Positions 46,195-58,703 of a stretch of 64,000 bases of DNA are shown piece after piece; within the stretch, counting starts at the first letter, position 1, and every line of letters starts with the position of its first letter. Location of the stretch: the NCBI GenBank assembly GCA_000238975.1, contig CP002295.1, positions 806,001 through 870,000 on the forward strand, read 5' to 3'. The position numbers were made by a program, and so were the translations under genes. A model generated the notes under the pieces. The model was not told where the DNA came from. It did no database searches and saw only the letters and a list, made by a program, of their open reading frames with translations. The DNA comes from Serratia symbiotica str. 'Cinara cedri' (GTDB lineage Bacteria; Pseudomonadota; Gammaproteobacteria; Enterobacterales; Enterobacteriaceae).

Positions 46195-46230
46195 ATTTAT
46201 TATATATAAATATATTTATATATAATAAAT
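46195..46230. repeat. 16-bp perfect inverted repeat, TATA loop
   Basis: Arms 46195-46210 and 46215-46230 are perfectly complementary and entirely A/T. In a cruciform or RNA it would form a 16-bp stem with a four-base loop. No gene nearby. Confidence 0.5.
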
Positions 46231-47995
46231 TATAAATGAATTGCAAGGACTAATTATTTAATATGAATTAAATAATTTTTATATATATATATGTAAAATA
46301 TTTACTGAGAATCATATGATTTAAAAAATGCATTACGATAGAAGCTTTTTAACTAATGAATTAATTTTTTATTAAAAATATTTAGCAAAATAATAATTTA
46401 GAATAAAATTCTATATATTATTAATTTATGTAATATTAACAATCATTTTAATTTAATAAAAGAAGAATAACTACATTAATTTATAAATTTACTTTAAATA
46501 AATTAATATGTTGTATTAAATAAATTCTAAATTTACTAGTATATCGATTTGAAATAAAATCTCAATAATAAGTAATTAATAATACTATGATAGTATATTA
46601 GTCAATAAAACTATAATTAGTTTCTTAAGTACAAATATGTAATTTATTATTATATTCTGTATTTTAAAAAATATTAAATTTTTATATAAAATTTTTATAA
46701 GAAAATATAATATTTAGTTCATTATATGGCAGGTTTAGTTCAGTAACGGTGTCATATAGACACTATAAGTAAGGTTATATAAATGAATTTTTAATTATTT
46801 ACGCTACTGCATTATGTACATCCTGATAGTCAGGTATTGACGGCTATCAATATATTTCTTTATATGTTAGTTTATTATTATATAATTTATTAAGTTATAA
46901 TTAAGTATTTTAATATACAAATTTTACATATTAGTGGAGATAAAACACTAAAAATATTAACTATTTAATATTTTTGCTATTATTTAGCTAAACAAATTTA
47001 ATGATATAAATATATATAATAGGAAATTATTCTATTATATAGTCACCATCTTCAAATACAAGACACTAAAACATTAAAAAATAAAATAATAGATATTTTA
47101 TTTAGCTAATACATTAATTATATAGGTAATAATTAATATACGGCTTGGTACTAGTATTTTTTAACCATATTTAGATATATTATTAGTATAATGAATAATC
47201 ATTAATAATATAACCAATAAAATTGGTATCAGTCCGTATAATTAAATCAAGTAAATAATTTAGTAAATTATGAATATATTGCTGCCATAAACTAAAACTA
47301 AACTAGTAAATATCTTAAAATTAATAGATGATTAGTATAATAAAAATATAAATTATATTAATAATATAAATTAGTAGATAATAGAATATTCTAACCAAAG
47401 ATCTGACTATTAACCATATGATATCTAGTAATGATGTGTACTGAATTAGTAATATATACTTAGGACTATTAAAATAATATATAGTTATTTATGTTACATG
47501 CATTTCATGAATAACTGTGCGAATATTAATAATAGTAAATAGTTTACTGATTGTATATACATTTAATATATATATTAAATATAATCACTAATACTATATC
47601 TGAGTAAGATATTAATATTTAATTAAAAATATGATGCTTTAGTTATTAGCATAAAGTTATTGCTTTATAAAGTATTGTAATTAATATCAATATTATCAGT
47701 ACTAACTAATACGACTTAGTTGTGGCAAGCTATGCTATATATAGGTGACGTAATATATTGAGTTATGTTATTATAATCCCAATCATAACCCACTGATACG
47801 CGCTAGCGTAGATTATTTTTCAGTTGTGTCTGTCTGGTAAAAATAATAGCATTATTACTTATTTCTGGTGTAATCGATGCTAATTGCGTCAGCTAACCAT
47901 GTTTACTAAATAACTAAGTATAGTTTTTATTCATATAAATAAAGACAGATAATTTATTATTTAGTACTTTTTTTAAAGGGTTATGTAGTTGCTTA

Positions 47996-48018
47996 AGGTT
48001 TTCTTTAGATGAAAACCT
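47996..48018. repeat. 8-bp hairpin with GC-bearing arms
   Basis: AGGTTTTC and GAAAACCT flank a seven-base loop; A- and T-runs lie downstream. Possibly a fossil terminator. Confidence 0.35.
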
Positions 48019-49066
48019 AAAATTAAAAAAAAATATTTTCTTTTTTATAAATTTAGTTAACTATACAGGAAGTAATTATTGCTAATATTATAAATTATAG
48101 TACATGGATATTTTAATTCATAAGTGATTTCATCTTTATGACTAAGTATGAATTCAGATTGATAGAGTTATAGACTACGTAATAGCATGATCTGCTTGAA
48201 AACTTTTGTATTCTAACTTTATTTCATATTCCATATATGCTGATATACATAGTACTTGTGGTGTTATATATGATATAATATAGGTTTATCTTGTTTTAGT
48301 AACATTAAACAACTTAAGTCATCATTCTTAACTAAGTAGAAAAAATAGTTTTAGTTATTTTTTAATTGACATTAATCTAAAGTAATACTACGGATATCGA
48401 TGTAAGCTATGGTAATTGATCTGCTATAATTAAAATAATAATAGAAAGTAGCGTCATGATGAGGATATTTTTTCAAAAATACTAGAATTAATTTTTCTCC
48501 CCAGGAAAATTAATTGTAAAAATTTGATCGCTATAGAAAAACCTATATTTATTAAAATAAGGGTAATTAATATGGCCATTGATGCATATATTATTTTTCA
48601 TACTAAAGATGGTTAGTGTATTATTATACCTCTAGATAATATAATTATAATTATTAGCACTACCTGCATTAAAACTATTGATTTGCAATTTTATACTTTA
48701 AAATATACTATATAGTATATAATTACTAATTTATAGATTATTGTAGCACATAATCACTAATTTATTAATAATTAATATTTATTATACTATTGATAGAAGT
48801 TGACTATGATTGTTATAAGCTACAAGACAATCATTGTAAGGCTTACGTTGTAAGTGTTAATATTTAATATTAGCACTATTTATAAGATCAATAATAATAT
48901 ATAGGATAATATTTTTCTAAAATATTGCAGAAAACTAATGGGACTACTGTTTTAGTACTCACCCTAAAAAACACTATGTTATTTTTTTTTTATTGTAAGA
49001 ATTTGTCTTGCAATATTAAATGAGTTGCTATATTATAGTTCTTAGCTTATTTAAATATAGCTAATT

Positions 49067-49095
49067 TTATTTAACTACTATTTATTTAACTACTA
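49067..49095. repeat. Direct repeat, 2 x 14 bp
   Basis: TTATTTAACTACTA is repeated with a single T between copies (period 15). Likely replication slippage. Confidence 0.75.
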
Positions 49096-52000
49096 TAATA
49101 GACTATTATTGATATCCAGTAAATAAAAAAAACAATCAATAATATGGTTCATTTTTTATTGATATTTTTATCAATTATCCCGTGTATTAATTTAGTCTCC
49201 TATGCAAATGTTATAGTGTAATAAATAGGTATATATTATTTCTTAGTGATCATTATACTAAATTTTATAACAGTAACTTGTCTAGTCAACGTAGTTCAAT
49301 ATTTTATTATAGTAATATTACTATAACCATTTTAAAATAACAATTTACACTATTCTTTACTACAATAAATAGTATTTATACTGACTATAATACTGATTTT
49401 AATAATTAAAGAAACATAACTATTTTTAGTAACTAGTCTTATTACTATATTTCATTAATAGTCTTAATGCGCATAAGCAATGATGTGCATGCTAGATACG
49501 CTAGCGAAAAATATCCTAGTGACATATTATAACTAGATTAAAGTATCATTTGCTACAGGAGTTTCTGATATAAGAATATTAAAATAATACTCTATATATC
49601 CTAGCTTAAAGTACAACAAGAATAATATATATTATGTATCGTAAGTATATTTAATAACCGTAGTCAATTATTTTTGCTTCACTAAATATATTCCAATTTA
49701 GGTATAAATTAACTTTTTTATATGCTTATGTATATATTGAACTGCTGCGCCTTAAGAAGAAATTTAAATCCTAGTGTAATATATATTTTATTTTTAATCT
49801 AGAGTTGCTCGCTTAATAAAAAATTAAGTATTTTGTTTTTTAGTAAGAAATGTTTTATTTTTATATAAATGTTGCTATACTAGTTAATATTTTAAATATT
49901 TTTAAAGCTAGTAAAGAGTAGAAAATTATTGTATAATAATAATTCTTAAAACTACCTAATAATTTTAGCTAATGTAGATATAACTGCTTTGTTAAACTAG
50001 GTGATCAATATTATTGATCTAATCATCACATAGATTATTTTAATCGTCCTTAATATATAATAAAACGTAAATATTATGAATAATATTTAGGAAAATAATA
50101 TTTTTTACGTGTTGCGCTTAATTAGTAACTTTTTATTAAGTTTAGTGTATAATTAGTAAAGTACATGCCTGAAGAACTAATACGCTAAAATATAGGCTCT
50201 CTGACTTCATAATTATTCAGTTAAGGATTGAAATAGAGTACATACATCCTTTCTTTACTATTATCAATCTAAGTTAATATATATGATAATAACTTAAATA
50301 CTAAATATATTTAACGTTATTTATTAGATTAGGTCAATTAATAATTATAAGTTATCTTCATCAAATGATTTATCATTGCATATTTTTTAAACTTGAATTG
50401 TGCTATAAGATAATGTACTTGTTATATTTATATAGTTGTTTAATATTTTCATATTTTCTTTCAAATTTCATTCCAATATACGTCATAGGTTATATATACT
50501 ATATCTTTACGGCTCTTGATATTGATAGTGCCAAGAGGTGATATTTATAAATAGTAACTTAATTTATTGGAAATATATATTGATACATCCATCTATAAAG
50601 TGATAAGATAAAATTTCAAAGAAACCGCTAATTATATTTGAATTTATATTAAAACTATAAGTATAATTATGATTATTAAATTATTATGCATCAGCAATGA
50701 GCGCGGTAGTTCCTAATGTAGCTGTTAATCAGTACAGTGAATATTTAATTATTATATTTTGTTAATGTATAAGTTATACCATTATGTATACTTTAGTTAA
50801 ACATTGATTAAATTTATTAGTTCATTGCTATGTACGAAAAATATATTTTTTTCTAATTTAATTCACTATTATCTATGATAGATCATTGCTGGAGTACATA
50901 ATTAATAGTGTATTTTTAGTACTATGCAAGGTTCTTATTATGTGATATTTATAGCATTAAGACATGTTAGATAGGTAATTTACTTTGGGCAATATAATTA
51001 AAATTTACTATGTAGGATCTATAATTATTGATATTAAAGTATTCATGTTCTAAATTTATTTACGCCACTAAATATTCTAGTAACAGGTGTTACATTTTCT
51101 AAAATAGCTAACTTTCAATATATTTAAAATCTGTGAAAATTTTAGTTTATGTGTTACTCATAAACTTTAGTAATTATTTTTATAGCCCCAATTCTATTAG
51201 AACTTAGCATTTTATATGTAATAAATTTTTATCTAATATAATAGATATTATATCTGCAGTTATTATGACTTTACGTTGATTTACGATATACCTAGTATGA
51301 TGCATTTATCTATTTTGTGTAATGTATTTATTTGTTTTATTTACATAATTTTATAATTACGTATTTTAATTAGTCTCTATTATCAATGGTATTGAAATAA
51401 TATAGCATGCATATTAAAATTATATTAACATTTTGAAGAGATAATTATTCACTTATCAATCTACGGTGACAAAATAACACCCAACTACAGCTAGCGCATA
51501 TAATACACTTATATAGTGAATGATTATAATATGTATGTATATAAACCAGCAGCATTATTTTAGTAATAAATATGCAATGGAGGAAAATTAATGTTTCATT
51601 ACATTAAGTATGTTTAAATATAGCATGTACATAATCATTAGAATTAATTAATGCTCAAAACCTTTATAACTAATATCACGTTAAGAAATAAAATAATAAT
51701 TTTTATTATTATTTTTCTCAAATTCTGTAGTTCTGCTGCTCATTAATTACTGTATAAGCTAAATAACTAGAATTAGCATCTGTACTCATTATATATATCG
51801 ATAATAATTTCTCAATAAACCTTATAAAAAAATTAGGCAGCAATTAAAGTAATTAATAAAAAATATTATGAATATAGTTGAATACCTAGCTAACATTCGC
51901 TGTTTATTTAATAATACAGTAAATACTGCACTATTATCTTTAGTGCAAGCAAAAAACTGATAATTATTAGTAATTATTTATTTATTTAATTAAATAGATA

Positions 52001-53987
52001 GATCAATTAAATAGTTAAATAGATCGCTAAACTTGGATATAAGGTTAATTATTTTTATTAGGTTATATTACAATGATTTATCTTACTTATTGCATGATAT
52101 ATATTAATTTTTATAGTATATAATGTACTTGCTAAGTATAAATAAAGGTGCTTAACTAATAATAATACAACATTATTTAATAATATATTAGTAATAAGTA
52201 TTGATCTATAGTTGTACATCGATAAATTAACAGTACGATAAATTATTCTATTTATTATATAAGATGGAATATTATATAACTATAACTATTGATCGTTATC
52301 GCGTACAATGTGTATTGTATAATATAATTTTTAATTATATTAATAAAATAAGTGATATTTGCAGGTGGTGTTATAAATTAGAATCTAATATAATAATTAA
52401 ATCATTAATTAATTAATTAAAATTTACTATAATCTGTGAGTGATGTTCATAATTGTGATGTAATAGTAATTTCATTACCTTGCTTTATAGATGTTGCGTA
52501 ATGACAATAAGAATATTAGTAAATATACTATTAACATTATAAATAAATATAACCACATAGAGTTAAGTACGTTAATTATAGAAAGATGTATCACGTTTAA
52601 GAAAAGTAAAGAATTTATCTGCTTATTGTCTACTGGTATAGATATTGATACTTTTAAGTTGTTTATATAAAAACATGAGGCCATGTTACAATAGCAAATA
52701 AGGTTTTTGATTGCATAATCAATATAATTATCAATCATATTCATGATACTAATTAAGTACATAGATATATAATATTCTATTTATTATTTAATAGTCAAAA
52801 TATAAGACAATGCACATAAAATACATTTAAATATATATATCGTAAAAATATACTCCTATGTGAATTTATGTATTTTTAAACTTTTTACCTTAAATGATAA
52901 TCAAGCCATGGTGCTTAATATTAATATATTACTATAGGTAAGGGGGTTAAATATATTTATGCAGATAAGTTGATAGCTATCAAAACAGAAATCTTATGCT
53001 GGTAAGCAGTTACAAGTAATATCAGTTATTATTTGCATGTGAAATATTAAAATTTTATAGGATTAATACTTATGCTCTTATGAATATCTTAAGAATATAA
53101 TACCAATTATATTTATATTTAAACTTATTAATTATTGTAATCAGATTTCGGTTTCTACTAATAAATCTTACTGAGTGAGTGAAAGATATTGCAAATAAAA
53201 AATACTCCACTAATTGATTAGCTTTATTATTAATCAATTATCCTTCATAATAGTGAAAATTTTTTAATCGTTTGAACTAGTATTACCGTATAGTATTATC
53301 TGCCTATGATTAGTTATAATGAATACTTATTTTATCTGCAAAATTTTCGATCGGTAGAAGATTATATGATCTTATTACAGTACTCATTATATATATATTT
53401 ATTTGTATTTTTCTCTATATTGACATAATAATATTATTATGATCAATTTAATTTTTACTATGATGCTACTTTTATGAAAGGCAGCATTTGTTATCATATT
53501 TTTATGATTCATTTTAATTTTTATGCAATATATTATCTAATAATTATACTATATTAATAATTAAAACTTAGGATTTAGGAGCTAATAACTTTGTTGAATG
53601 GAAATGTTCTGATAATAATTAAGATTATCGATATCATAATATTAGTGCAATAGTCAGTAATAAAATGCTTATAGATATAAGCAGGATAAAATTTAATTTC
53701 TAGCATCTGAGCGTTGTGGCCTATTAAGGGTAAAACCAAAATAGAGATTTATTATTACTATAGTATATACATTGCCCTTTACTATATATGAGTAATGGTA
53801 GATTGATCTATAACACTGATATATACTTATATATCTTATTTTAGTCGTACTAGACGTCTATTGTATTTAACTAATATTTTTAAATAGATAATATCATGTA
53901 TAAAACATTATTATAAATGTAATATAATTTTAAAATGTGATTTATTGTAAGTTAGGTGTTTTTAAAAAAAGCACTAACCTTTACTTT

Positions 53988-54029
53988 AATATTAATTAAA
54001 AATAAAATAATTTATTTTTAATTAATATT
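53988..54029. repeat. 19-bp perfect inverted repeat followed by a T-run
   Basis: Arms 53988-54006 and 54011-54029 are perfectly complementary around the loop ATAA, and five or more T residues follow. A second imperfect hairpin (GTTAGGTG/CACTAAC with T5/A7 inner stem) lies just before it at about 53951-53978. They stand 175 bases beyond the ihfA 3' end. All A/T, so of moderate stability. A terminator relic on the plus strand or a cruciform are both possible. Confidence 0.5.
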
Positions 54030-54166
54030 TTTTTGATCTTTCTTCTTACAATGTAGCAATATAGTATATCATAGATTATTTTTTAGAGAAATACATTAAG
54101 ATCATCTCTCCTTGGTATTACTTTGTTATTCTAATTAATGTAGATTTATGTTGTTGCAGTATCAAT

Positions 54167-54190
54167 AAAAGGCCACATCAGTGGCCTTTT
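54167..54190 (-). terminator. Rho-independent terminator of pheST-ihfA (bidirectional)
   Basis: AAAAGGCCAC and GTGGCCTTTT pair perfectly around ATCA, 15 bases past the ihfA stop on the minus strand. The GC core with T4 on either strand is a classic intrinsic terminator and the clearest one in the window. Confidence 0.85.
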
Positions 54191-54204
54191 AAATTCCATG
54201 TTTC

Positions 54205-54501
54205 CTATTTTTTTGGATGGGCGTTTTCAACTCTAATTTTTAGTTTATGACCTGGATGAAAAGTAACTACACGCCGGGCCTTAATTGGAATATCTTCGCC
54301 GGTCTTAGGGTTACGCCCTGGGCGTTGATTTTTATCACGTAAAACAAAGTTACCAAACCCAGATAATTTTACTTGTTCACCATTTTCAAGAGCCTTGCGC
54401 ACCTCTTCAAAAAATAATTCTACTAAATTTTTAGTATCCCGCTTGCTAAGCCCAAGCTTTTCAAACAGGAATTCTGACATTTCAGCTTTAGTAAGCGCCA
54501 T
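54205..54501 (-). CDS. ihfA: Integration host factor, alpha subunit
   Basis: DNA-bending nucleoid protein, half of the IHF heterodimer. The product has 98 residues (E. coli 99). It begins [22 protein letters not shown]; the dimer core carries [27 protein letters not shown] and the DNA-gripping beta arm is [22 protein letters not shown] with the intercalating Pro. ATG lies 4 bases after the pheT stop; its ribosome site (GAGAG) is inside the pheT end. Co-transcribed with pheST, as in E. coli. Whether ihfB exists is not visible here. Confidence 0.98.
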   Translation of the reverse strand: MALTKAEMSEFLFEKLGLSKRDTKNLVELFFEEVRKALENGEQVKLSGFGNFVLRDKNQRPGRNPKTGEDIPIKARRVVTFHPGHKLKIRVENAHPKK

Positions 54502-54505
54502 ATGT

Positions 54506-56893
54506 TCAATCTCTCAAGGATGCTTGGAATCGCTGTTTTAAAGCCTCTACACATTTTGTAACGGTAGTGACTATCTCTTCTTCTTCAAGTGCACGAGCTG
54601 TATTCTGTAACATTAGACTAATACCTAGGCTTTTATAACCTTTTGCTATGCCTTTGCCACGATACACATCAAATAAGTTTACGCCAACTACCTGATTTAC
54701 GCTAACTTTCTTACATTCTGATAAAATATCCCCTGCAGCCACGCTTTCAGCTACTATTATAGCAATATCACGACGATTTGCCGGAAAACGAGAAATAGTA
54801 CGTGCCTTGGGTAAAATACGTTGTGTAATCTTGTTCCATTGCAACTCAAACACTATTGTACGGCCATGAAGATTTAGTTGGCATTCTAGTTCTGGATGAA
54901 TTACTCCTATAGAACCTATGTGCTTGCCATGTAAATAAATGTCCGCACTTTGACCAGGATGCAAGGCTGTATTAGACGATACCTGGAATTTAATATTAGA
55001 TAATTCACCTGTTAACTCAAGTATAGACTCTAGTTCACCTTTCAGATCATAGAAATCAATTGGATTATTGACTATATCCCAATGTTCATTATGAGCATTG
55101 CCAGTAACTACACCACCTAATATAATATCCTGGCGTATGCTAAAATGTTCATTATTATCAGGTATAAAACACAAACCACTTTCGAATAGACGTATACGTG
55201 TCTGTTGACGATTTAAGTTATATGTCACTACTGATAGTAGGCCGGTCCATAAAGATAGACGCATTGCTGACATATTAACTGAAATTGGGTTAGGTAGGAT
55301 TAGCGGTGCCTGATTGGGATGCAGTAATGCCTGTACTTTAGGATCTACAAAGCTATAAGTAATTACTTCTTGAAAGTCATGGTTAACTAACAGGTTCTTT
55401 ATAACACTCAATGTTAGATCAGTGTCAGGGTGTTTATTCATTATTAGATTAGCGTATATTGGAAGGTTGGGGATATTGTTATAGCCATAAATACGCACTA
55501 TTTCTTCTACTAGGTCTTCTTCAATTTTTATATCAAAACGCCAGCTTGGCGGGACTGCTAACCAGGTATCATCTTGTTTAGTGACTTGGCAACCAATGCG
55601 ACGAAGAATATCACTAATTTGTTTACTAGGTATTATATGACCGAGCAAAGAATCTATCTTCTTACGACGTAATTGAATAGTTAGATGCTTAGGTAGTGTA
55701 TCCTTATTAGTAACGTCAATCACTGGGCCAGCTTGACCACCACAAATATCAAGTAGAATCCTGGTGGCGCGCTCCATTGCTTGATACTGTAATTCAGTGT
55801 CTACACCACGTTCATAACGATGAGAAGACTCAGTGTGGAGATTATAGCAACGTGCCCCATTATTAATAGACAGCGGATCAAATAAAGCGCACTCGAGTAG
55901 TATATCCTGTGTTTCATTATTTATTCCAGAATATTTGCCGCCTAAAACACCTGCGATCGCTAGCGTTTTATGGTGATCAGCAATTACCAGGATATTAGTA
56001 TTTAATTGGATTTTATTATTATCCAGTAGTATTAAGGATTCGCTATTTTTAGCCATACGCACTACAATACCACCTTCTACACTCTTTAAATCAAAGGCAT
56101 GCATAGGCTGACCAAGCTCTAGTAATACGTAGTTAGTTATGTCCACTACTGTATTAATAGGGCGGACACCACATCTGCGTAGTTTTTCACGGATCCATAA
56201 TGGACAAGTAGTATGAATATTAAGACCTGTTACTACACGACCAAGATAACGTGGGCATTTATGAGACGCGTCAACACAGATGGGTAATGTAGTATTAGTA
56301 GTAGCTATTACTGGGATTATATTTGGTTTAGTTAATTCCATGTGATTGAATACGCTGATATCACGTGCTATACCTAGAATACTTAAACAATCAGCTCGGT
56401 TTGGCGTAACACTTATTTCGATCGTATTATCATTTAGTTGTAGATAGTCACGAATATCTACGCCGATTGGTGCATCTTGTGGCAGCTCAATAATACTATC
56501 ATAATCGTCAGAAATACCAAGTTCACAAAATGTGCATAATATACCTTCTGAAATTTCGTCACATAGCTTAGTCGCTTTAACTTTAAAGTTACCTGGTAGT
56601 ATCGTGCCTTGAGTAGCTACTGCTACTTTTAACCCAACACGACAGTTTGGCGAGGCACAGATAATATTTAGTAAACGATTATTACCAATATTGACTTTAG
56701 TTATGTATAATTTTTTAGAGTTTTGATGCTGTCTGCATGCGATCACCTTGCCTATCACTACTCCGTGAAAATCACCAGCAACCGGTTTGACCATGCTTAC
56801 TTCTAAGCCAGCCATTGTTATTTGTTCAGATAATTCTTTACAGCTAATCGCTGGGTTTACCCATTCTCGCAACCAGAGTTCACTGAATTTCAT
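54506..56893 (-). CDS. pheT: Phenylalanyl-tRNA synthetase, beta subunit
   Basis: Beta chain of the (alpha-beta)2 enzyme; binds tRNA-Phe and edits mischarged Tyr-tRNA. The product has 795 residues, as in E. coli. In order: N-terminal tRNA-binding (EMAP-like) domain about 39-148; the B3/B4 editing domain with [38 protein letters not shown] and the [13 protein letters not shown] stretch; the B5 domain with the motif [22 protein letters not shown]; the inactive synthetase-like core; and the C-terminal ferredoxin-like anticodon-binding domain (about 700-795, [13 protein letters not shown]). GGGGAT ribosome site, 14 bases after pheS. Confidence 0.98.
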   Translation of the reverse strand: MKFSELWLREWVNPAISCKELSEQITMAGLEVSMVKPVAGDFHGVVIGKVIACRQHQNSKKLYITKVNIGNNRLLNIICASPNCRVGLKVAVATQGTILPGNFKVKATKLCDEISEGILCTFCELGISDDYDSIIELPQDAPIGVDIRDYLQLNDNTIEISVTPNRADCLSILGIARDISVFNHMELTKPNIIPVIATTNTTLPICVDASHKCPRYLGRVVTGLNIHTTCPLWIREKLRRCGVRPINTVVDITNYVLLELGQPMHAFDLKSVEGGIVVRMAKNSESLILLDNNKIQLNTNILVIADHHKTLAIAGVLGGKYSGINNETQDILLECALFDPLSINNGARCYNLHTESSHRYERGVDTELQYQAMERATRILLDICGGQAGPVIDVTNKDTLPKHLTIQLRRKKIDSLLGHIIPSKQISDILRRIGCQVTKQDDTWLAVPPSWRFDIKIEEDLVEEIVRIYGYNNIPNLPIYANLIMNKHPDTDLTLSVIKNLLVNHDFQEVITYSFVDPKVQALLHPNQAPLILPNPISVNMSAMRLSLWTGLLSVVTYNLNRQQTRIRLFESGLCFIPDNNEHFSIRQDIILGGVVTGNAHNEHWDIVNNPIDFYDLKGELESILELTGELSNIKFQVSSNTALHPGQSADIYLHGKHIGSIGVIHPELECQLNLHGRTIVFELQWNKITQRILPKARTISRFPANRRDIAIIVAESVAAGDILSECKKVSVNQVVGVNLFDVYRGKGIAKGYKSLGISLMLQNTARALEEEEIVTTVTKCVEALKQRFQASLRD

Positions 56894-56907
56894 ATGATAT
56901 CCCCGTT

Positions 56908-57891
56908 TTACTTAAATTGACTAAGGAAACGCAGATCATTTTCAAAAAATTCTCGTAAATCTTTTACATCATAGCGTAACATTGTAAAACGTTCTATGCC
57001 CATACCAAAGGCAAAGCTAGAGTAAACTTCTGGATCTATGCCAGCATTACACAAAACTTTCGGATGTACCATGCCGCAGCCGAGCACTTCTAGCCACTTA
57101 CCATCCTTACCTATTACATCAACTTCTGCGGATGGTTCGGTAAAAGGGAAGTAGGAGGGGCGGAAACGAATTTGTATATCTTTTTCAAAGAAATTATTTA
57201 AAAAATTATGTAGTGTGCCCTTTAAGTTACTAAAGTTTATATCTTTATCTACGATTAATACTTCTATCTGATGAAACATTGGAGTATGAGTCTTATCATG
57301 GTCGTTACGATAAACACGTCCCGGCGCAATAATACGAATTGGCGGCAGTTGATTTTTCATGGCGCGAATTTGTACACTAGAAGTATGGGTACGCAGTAGG
57401 CGCGTTGCATCAAACCAAAATGTATCATGATCTGCTCGCGCCGGATGGTATGCAGGAATATTTAATGCGTCAAAGTTATGATAGTAATCCTCGATTTCGG
57501 GCCCAGTGACTATAGAGAATCCTAGATCAGTAAAGAACGTTATAACGCGATCGATAGTAAGAGTAACTGGATGTAAGCCACCATTTTTCATCCTGCGACC
57601 AGGTAGGGATATATCAATATTCTCAGTAACCAAGCGTTTATTTATCACTGCAGTTTCTAGTATATTTTTACGAGCACTTAATGCATCTTGTACCGTTTGT
57701 TTAGCCTCATTAAGCATGGCACCAATTACCGGACGATGTTTTAACGATATGTTATGTAAAGACTGCATCTGTATAGCAAAATAACCTTTTTTACCTAGAT
57801 ATTTTATACGCACTAAATCCAATGCAGCAGCATCTTGAGCACTTTCTATAGCAGCCTTTGCATTGGCAACTAACTCTGAGAGATATGGCAT
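56908..57891 (-). CDS. pheS: Phenylalanyl-tRNA synthetase, alpha subunit
   Basis: Catalytic chain that activates phenylalanine and charges tRNA-Phe. The product has 327 residues, the same as E. coli. N-terminal coiled-coil arm about 1-90. Class II motifs: motif 1 around [19 protein letters not shown], motif 2 with [18 protein letters not shown], and motif 3 [15 protein letters not shown] near the end. The Phe pocket [17 protein letters not shown] is intact. A GAGGG ribosome site precedes the ATG. Follows a conserved attenuator, so probably controlled by phenylalanine starvation, with the caveat noted for the leader. Confidence 0.98.
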   Translation of the reverse strand: MPYLSELVANAKAAIESAQDAAALDLVRIKYLGKKGYFAIQMQSLHNISLKHRPVIGAMLNEAKQTVQDALSARKNILETAVINKRLVTENIDISLPGRRMKNGGLHPVTLTIDRVITFFTDLGFSIVTGPEIEDYYHNFDALNIPAYHPARADHDTFWFDATRLLRTHTSSVQIRAMKNQLPPIRIIAPGRVYRNDHDKTHTPMFHQIEVLIVDKDINFSNLKGTLHNFLNNFFEKDIQIRFRPSYFPFTEPSAEVDVIGKDGKWLEVLGCGMVHPKVLCNAGIDPEVYSSFAFGMGIERFTMLRYDVKDLREFFENDLRFLSQFK

Positions 57892-58067
57892 TTTTCCCTC
57901 TTCTTTTATTTGGTCTGTTATAGGCTTAATAAATCATTATTGATTATTTGAATATGTTTTTATTTATCTTAGATACTTTTCAGTTATAGCGTGCGGATTA
58001 GATTATAATAAATAGATAACAACTCGCTTATAATGTTACAAATCAATAAGATTAAAATATCGCCGCA

Positions 58068-58097
58068 TAAAAAAGAAAAGCCTCCACTAGAGAGGCT
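58068..58097 (-). terminator. pheST operon attenuator (intrinsic terminator)
   Basis: On the minus strand, AGCCTC and GAGGCT form the stem (58079-58084 with 58092-58097), followed by TTTTCTTTTTT. The sequence is nearly that of the E. coli pheST attenuator (GCCTCCCAGTGGAGGC then T7), as I recall it. It lies about 175 bases before pheS, directly after the leader frame. Confidence 0.8.
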
Positions 58098-58134
58098 GCA
58101 GTGTTATTTTGATTTATTTTTAGGCACCAGTCTC

Positions 58135-58179
58135 CTAAAATAAGACACTAAAATAAAAATGATAAAAATATCTATACAA
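58135..58179 (-). CDS. pheM: Possible remnant of the PheM leader peptide
   Basis: In E. coli, pheM encodes [14 protein letters not shown], whose Phe codons couple translation to attenuation. Here the frame from a TTG at 58179 to TAG at 58135 encodes 14 residues with four Phe and the segment FYFS, close to the E. coli FYFST. There is no ATG in this frame after the preceding stop, and no ribosome site before the TTG. Either it is translated poorly from TTG or it is decayed and the attenuator has lost its sensor. Position and Phe content support homology; translation is doubtful. Confidence 0.4.
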   Translation of the reverse strand: MYRYFYHFYFSVLF

Positions 58180-58301
58180 ATGATTGTATAACTATATTCA
58201 TAATCAGATGATCTCCTACTATAAATACTGATCATATAAATTAGTATTATAGATATAAAAGATGAATAAAATAAAATAAAGTGTTATCTTTTTTTGCTTT
58301 T

Positions 58302-58658
58302 CTATACAAAAGCTGCTTTTGCTTTCTCAACTAGAATACTGAACGTCGCTTTATCAAACACTGCGATATCAGCTAGTATCTTGCGATCAATTTCAATAGA
58401 TGCTTTTTTCAGGCCACTAATAAATTTACTATAAGATAAATTGCTTTGACGAGCGGCAGCATTGATACGCGTAATCCATAGCTGACGAAATTGTCGCTTA
58501 CGTTGGCGACGGTCACGATAAGCATATTGACCTGCTTTTATTACCGCTTGGTACGCAACACGATATACGCGAGAGCGGGCACCATAATAACCTTTTGCCT
58601 GCTTCATAATTTTCTTGTGACGTGCGCGTGCAATAACACTACTTGTTACGCGAGCCAT
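58302..58658 (-). CDS. rplT: 50S ribosomal protein L20
   Basis: Early-assembly 23S rRNA-binding protein. The product has 118 residues, as in E. coli. Basic extended N-terminus [35 protein letters not shown], then the globular RNA-binding part with [29 protein letters not shown] ribosome site; 45 bases after rpmI. In E. coli L20 represses rpmI-rplT translation by binding a pseudoknot around the infC-rpmI junction; I could not verify that structure here. Confidence 0.99.
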   Translation of the reverse strand: MARVTSSVIARARHKKIMKQAKGYYGARSRVYRVAYQAVIKAGQYAYRDRRQRKRQFRQLWITRINAAARQSNLSYSKFISGLKKASIEIDRKILADIAVFDKATFSILVEKAKAAFV

Positions 58659-58703
58659 ATACCCTCTCTCTTGGAGTCTTATTCCAAATTCAAAAAATAT
58701 TTT

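Larger units (their letters stand above)
42475..54162. other. 11.7 kb gene desert between ydiK and ihfA
   Basis: In E. coli the interval carries ppsA, ydiA, aroH, selO, nlpC, btuD, btuE, btuC and others. I find none, nor any tRNA, rRNA, CRISPR array or insertion sequence. The longest frame (52475-52762, minus, 95 codons) has a hydrophobic C-terminus but no ribosome site. The region has very low GC with rare GC-bearing islands, e.g. 42880-42900 and 47785-47900, that may be last gene traces. Notable structures: palindromes at 45275-45288, 46195-46230 and 53988-54029, an 8-bp hairpin at 47996-48018 and a slippage repeat at 49067-49095. Confidence 0.75.
57892..58301. other. rplT-pheS intergenic region with pheST leader and attenuator
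   Basis: 410 bases on the minus strand between rplT and pheS. They contain the attenuator hairpin (58068-58097) and, upstream of it, a Phe-rich short frame (58135-58179) that corresponds to pheM. The remaining 170 bases before pheS have no evident structure. The pheS promoter, if separate, is not obvious. Confidence 0.75.

Noticed and set aside
47797-47810. TACGC/GCGTA 5-bp dyad
   Set aside because: Too short to separate from chance, though locally GC-rich.
42475-54162. tRNA, CRISPR array, insertion sequence or phage remnant in the desert
   Set aside because: No T-arm-like GTTC motif in a cloverleaf, no regularly spaced repeats, no transposase-like frame or terminal repeats.
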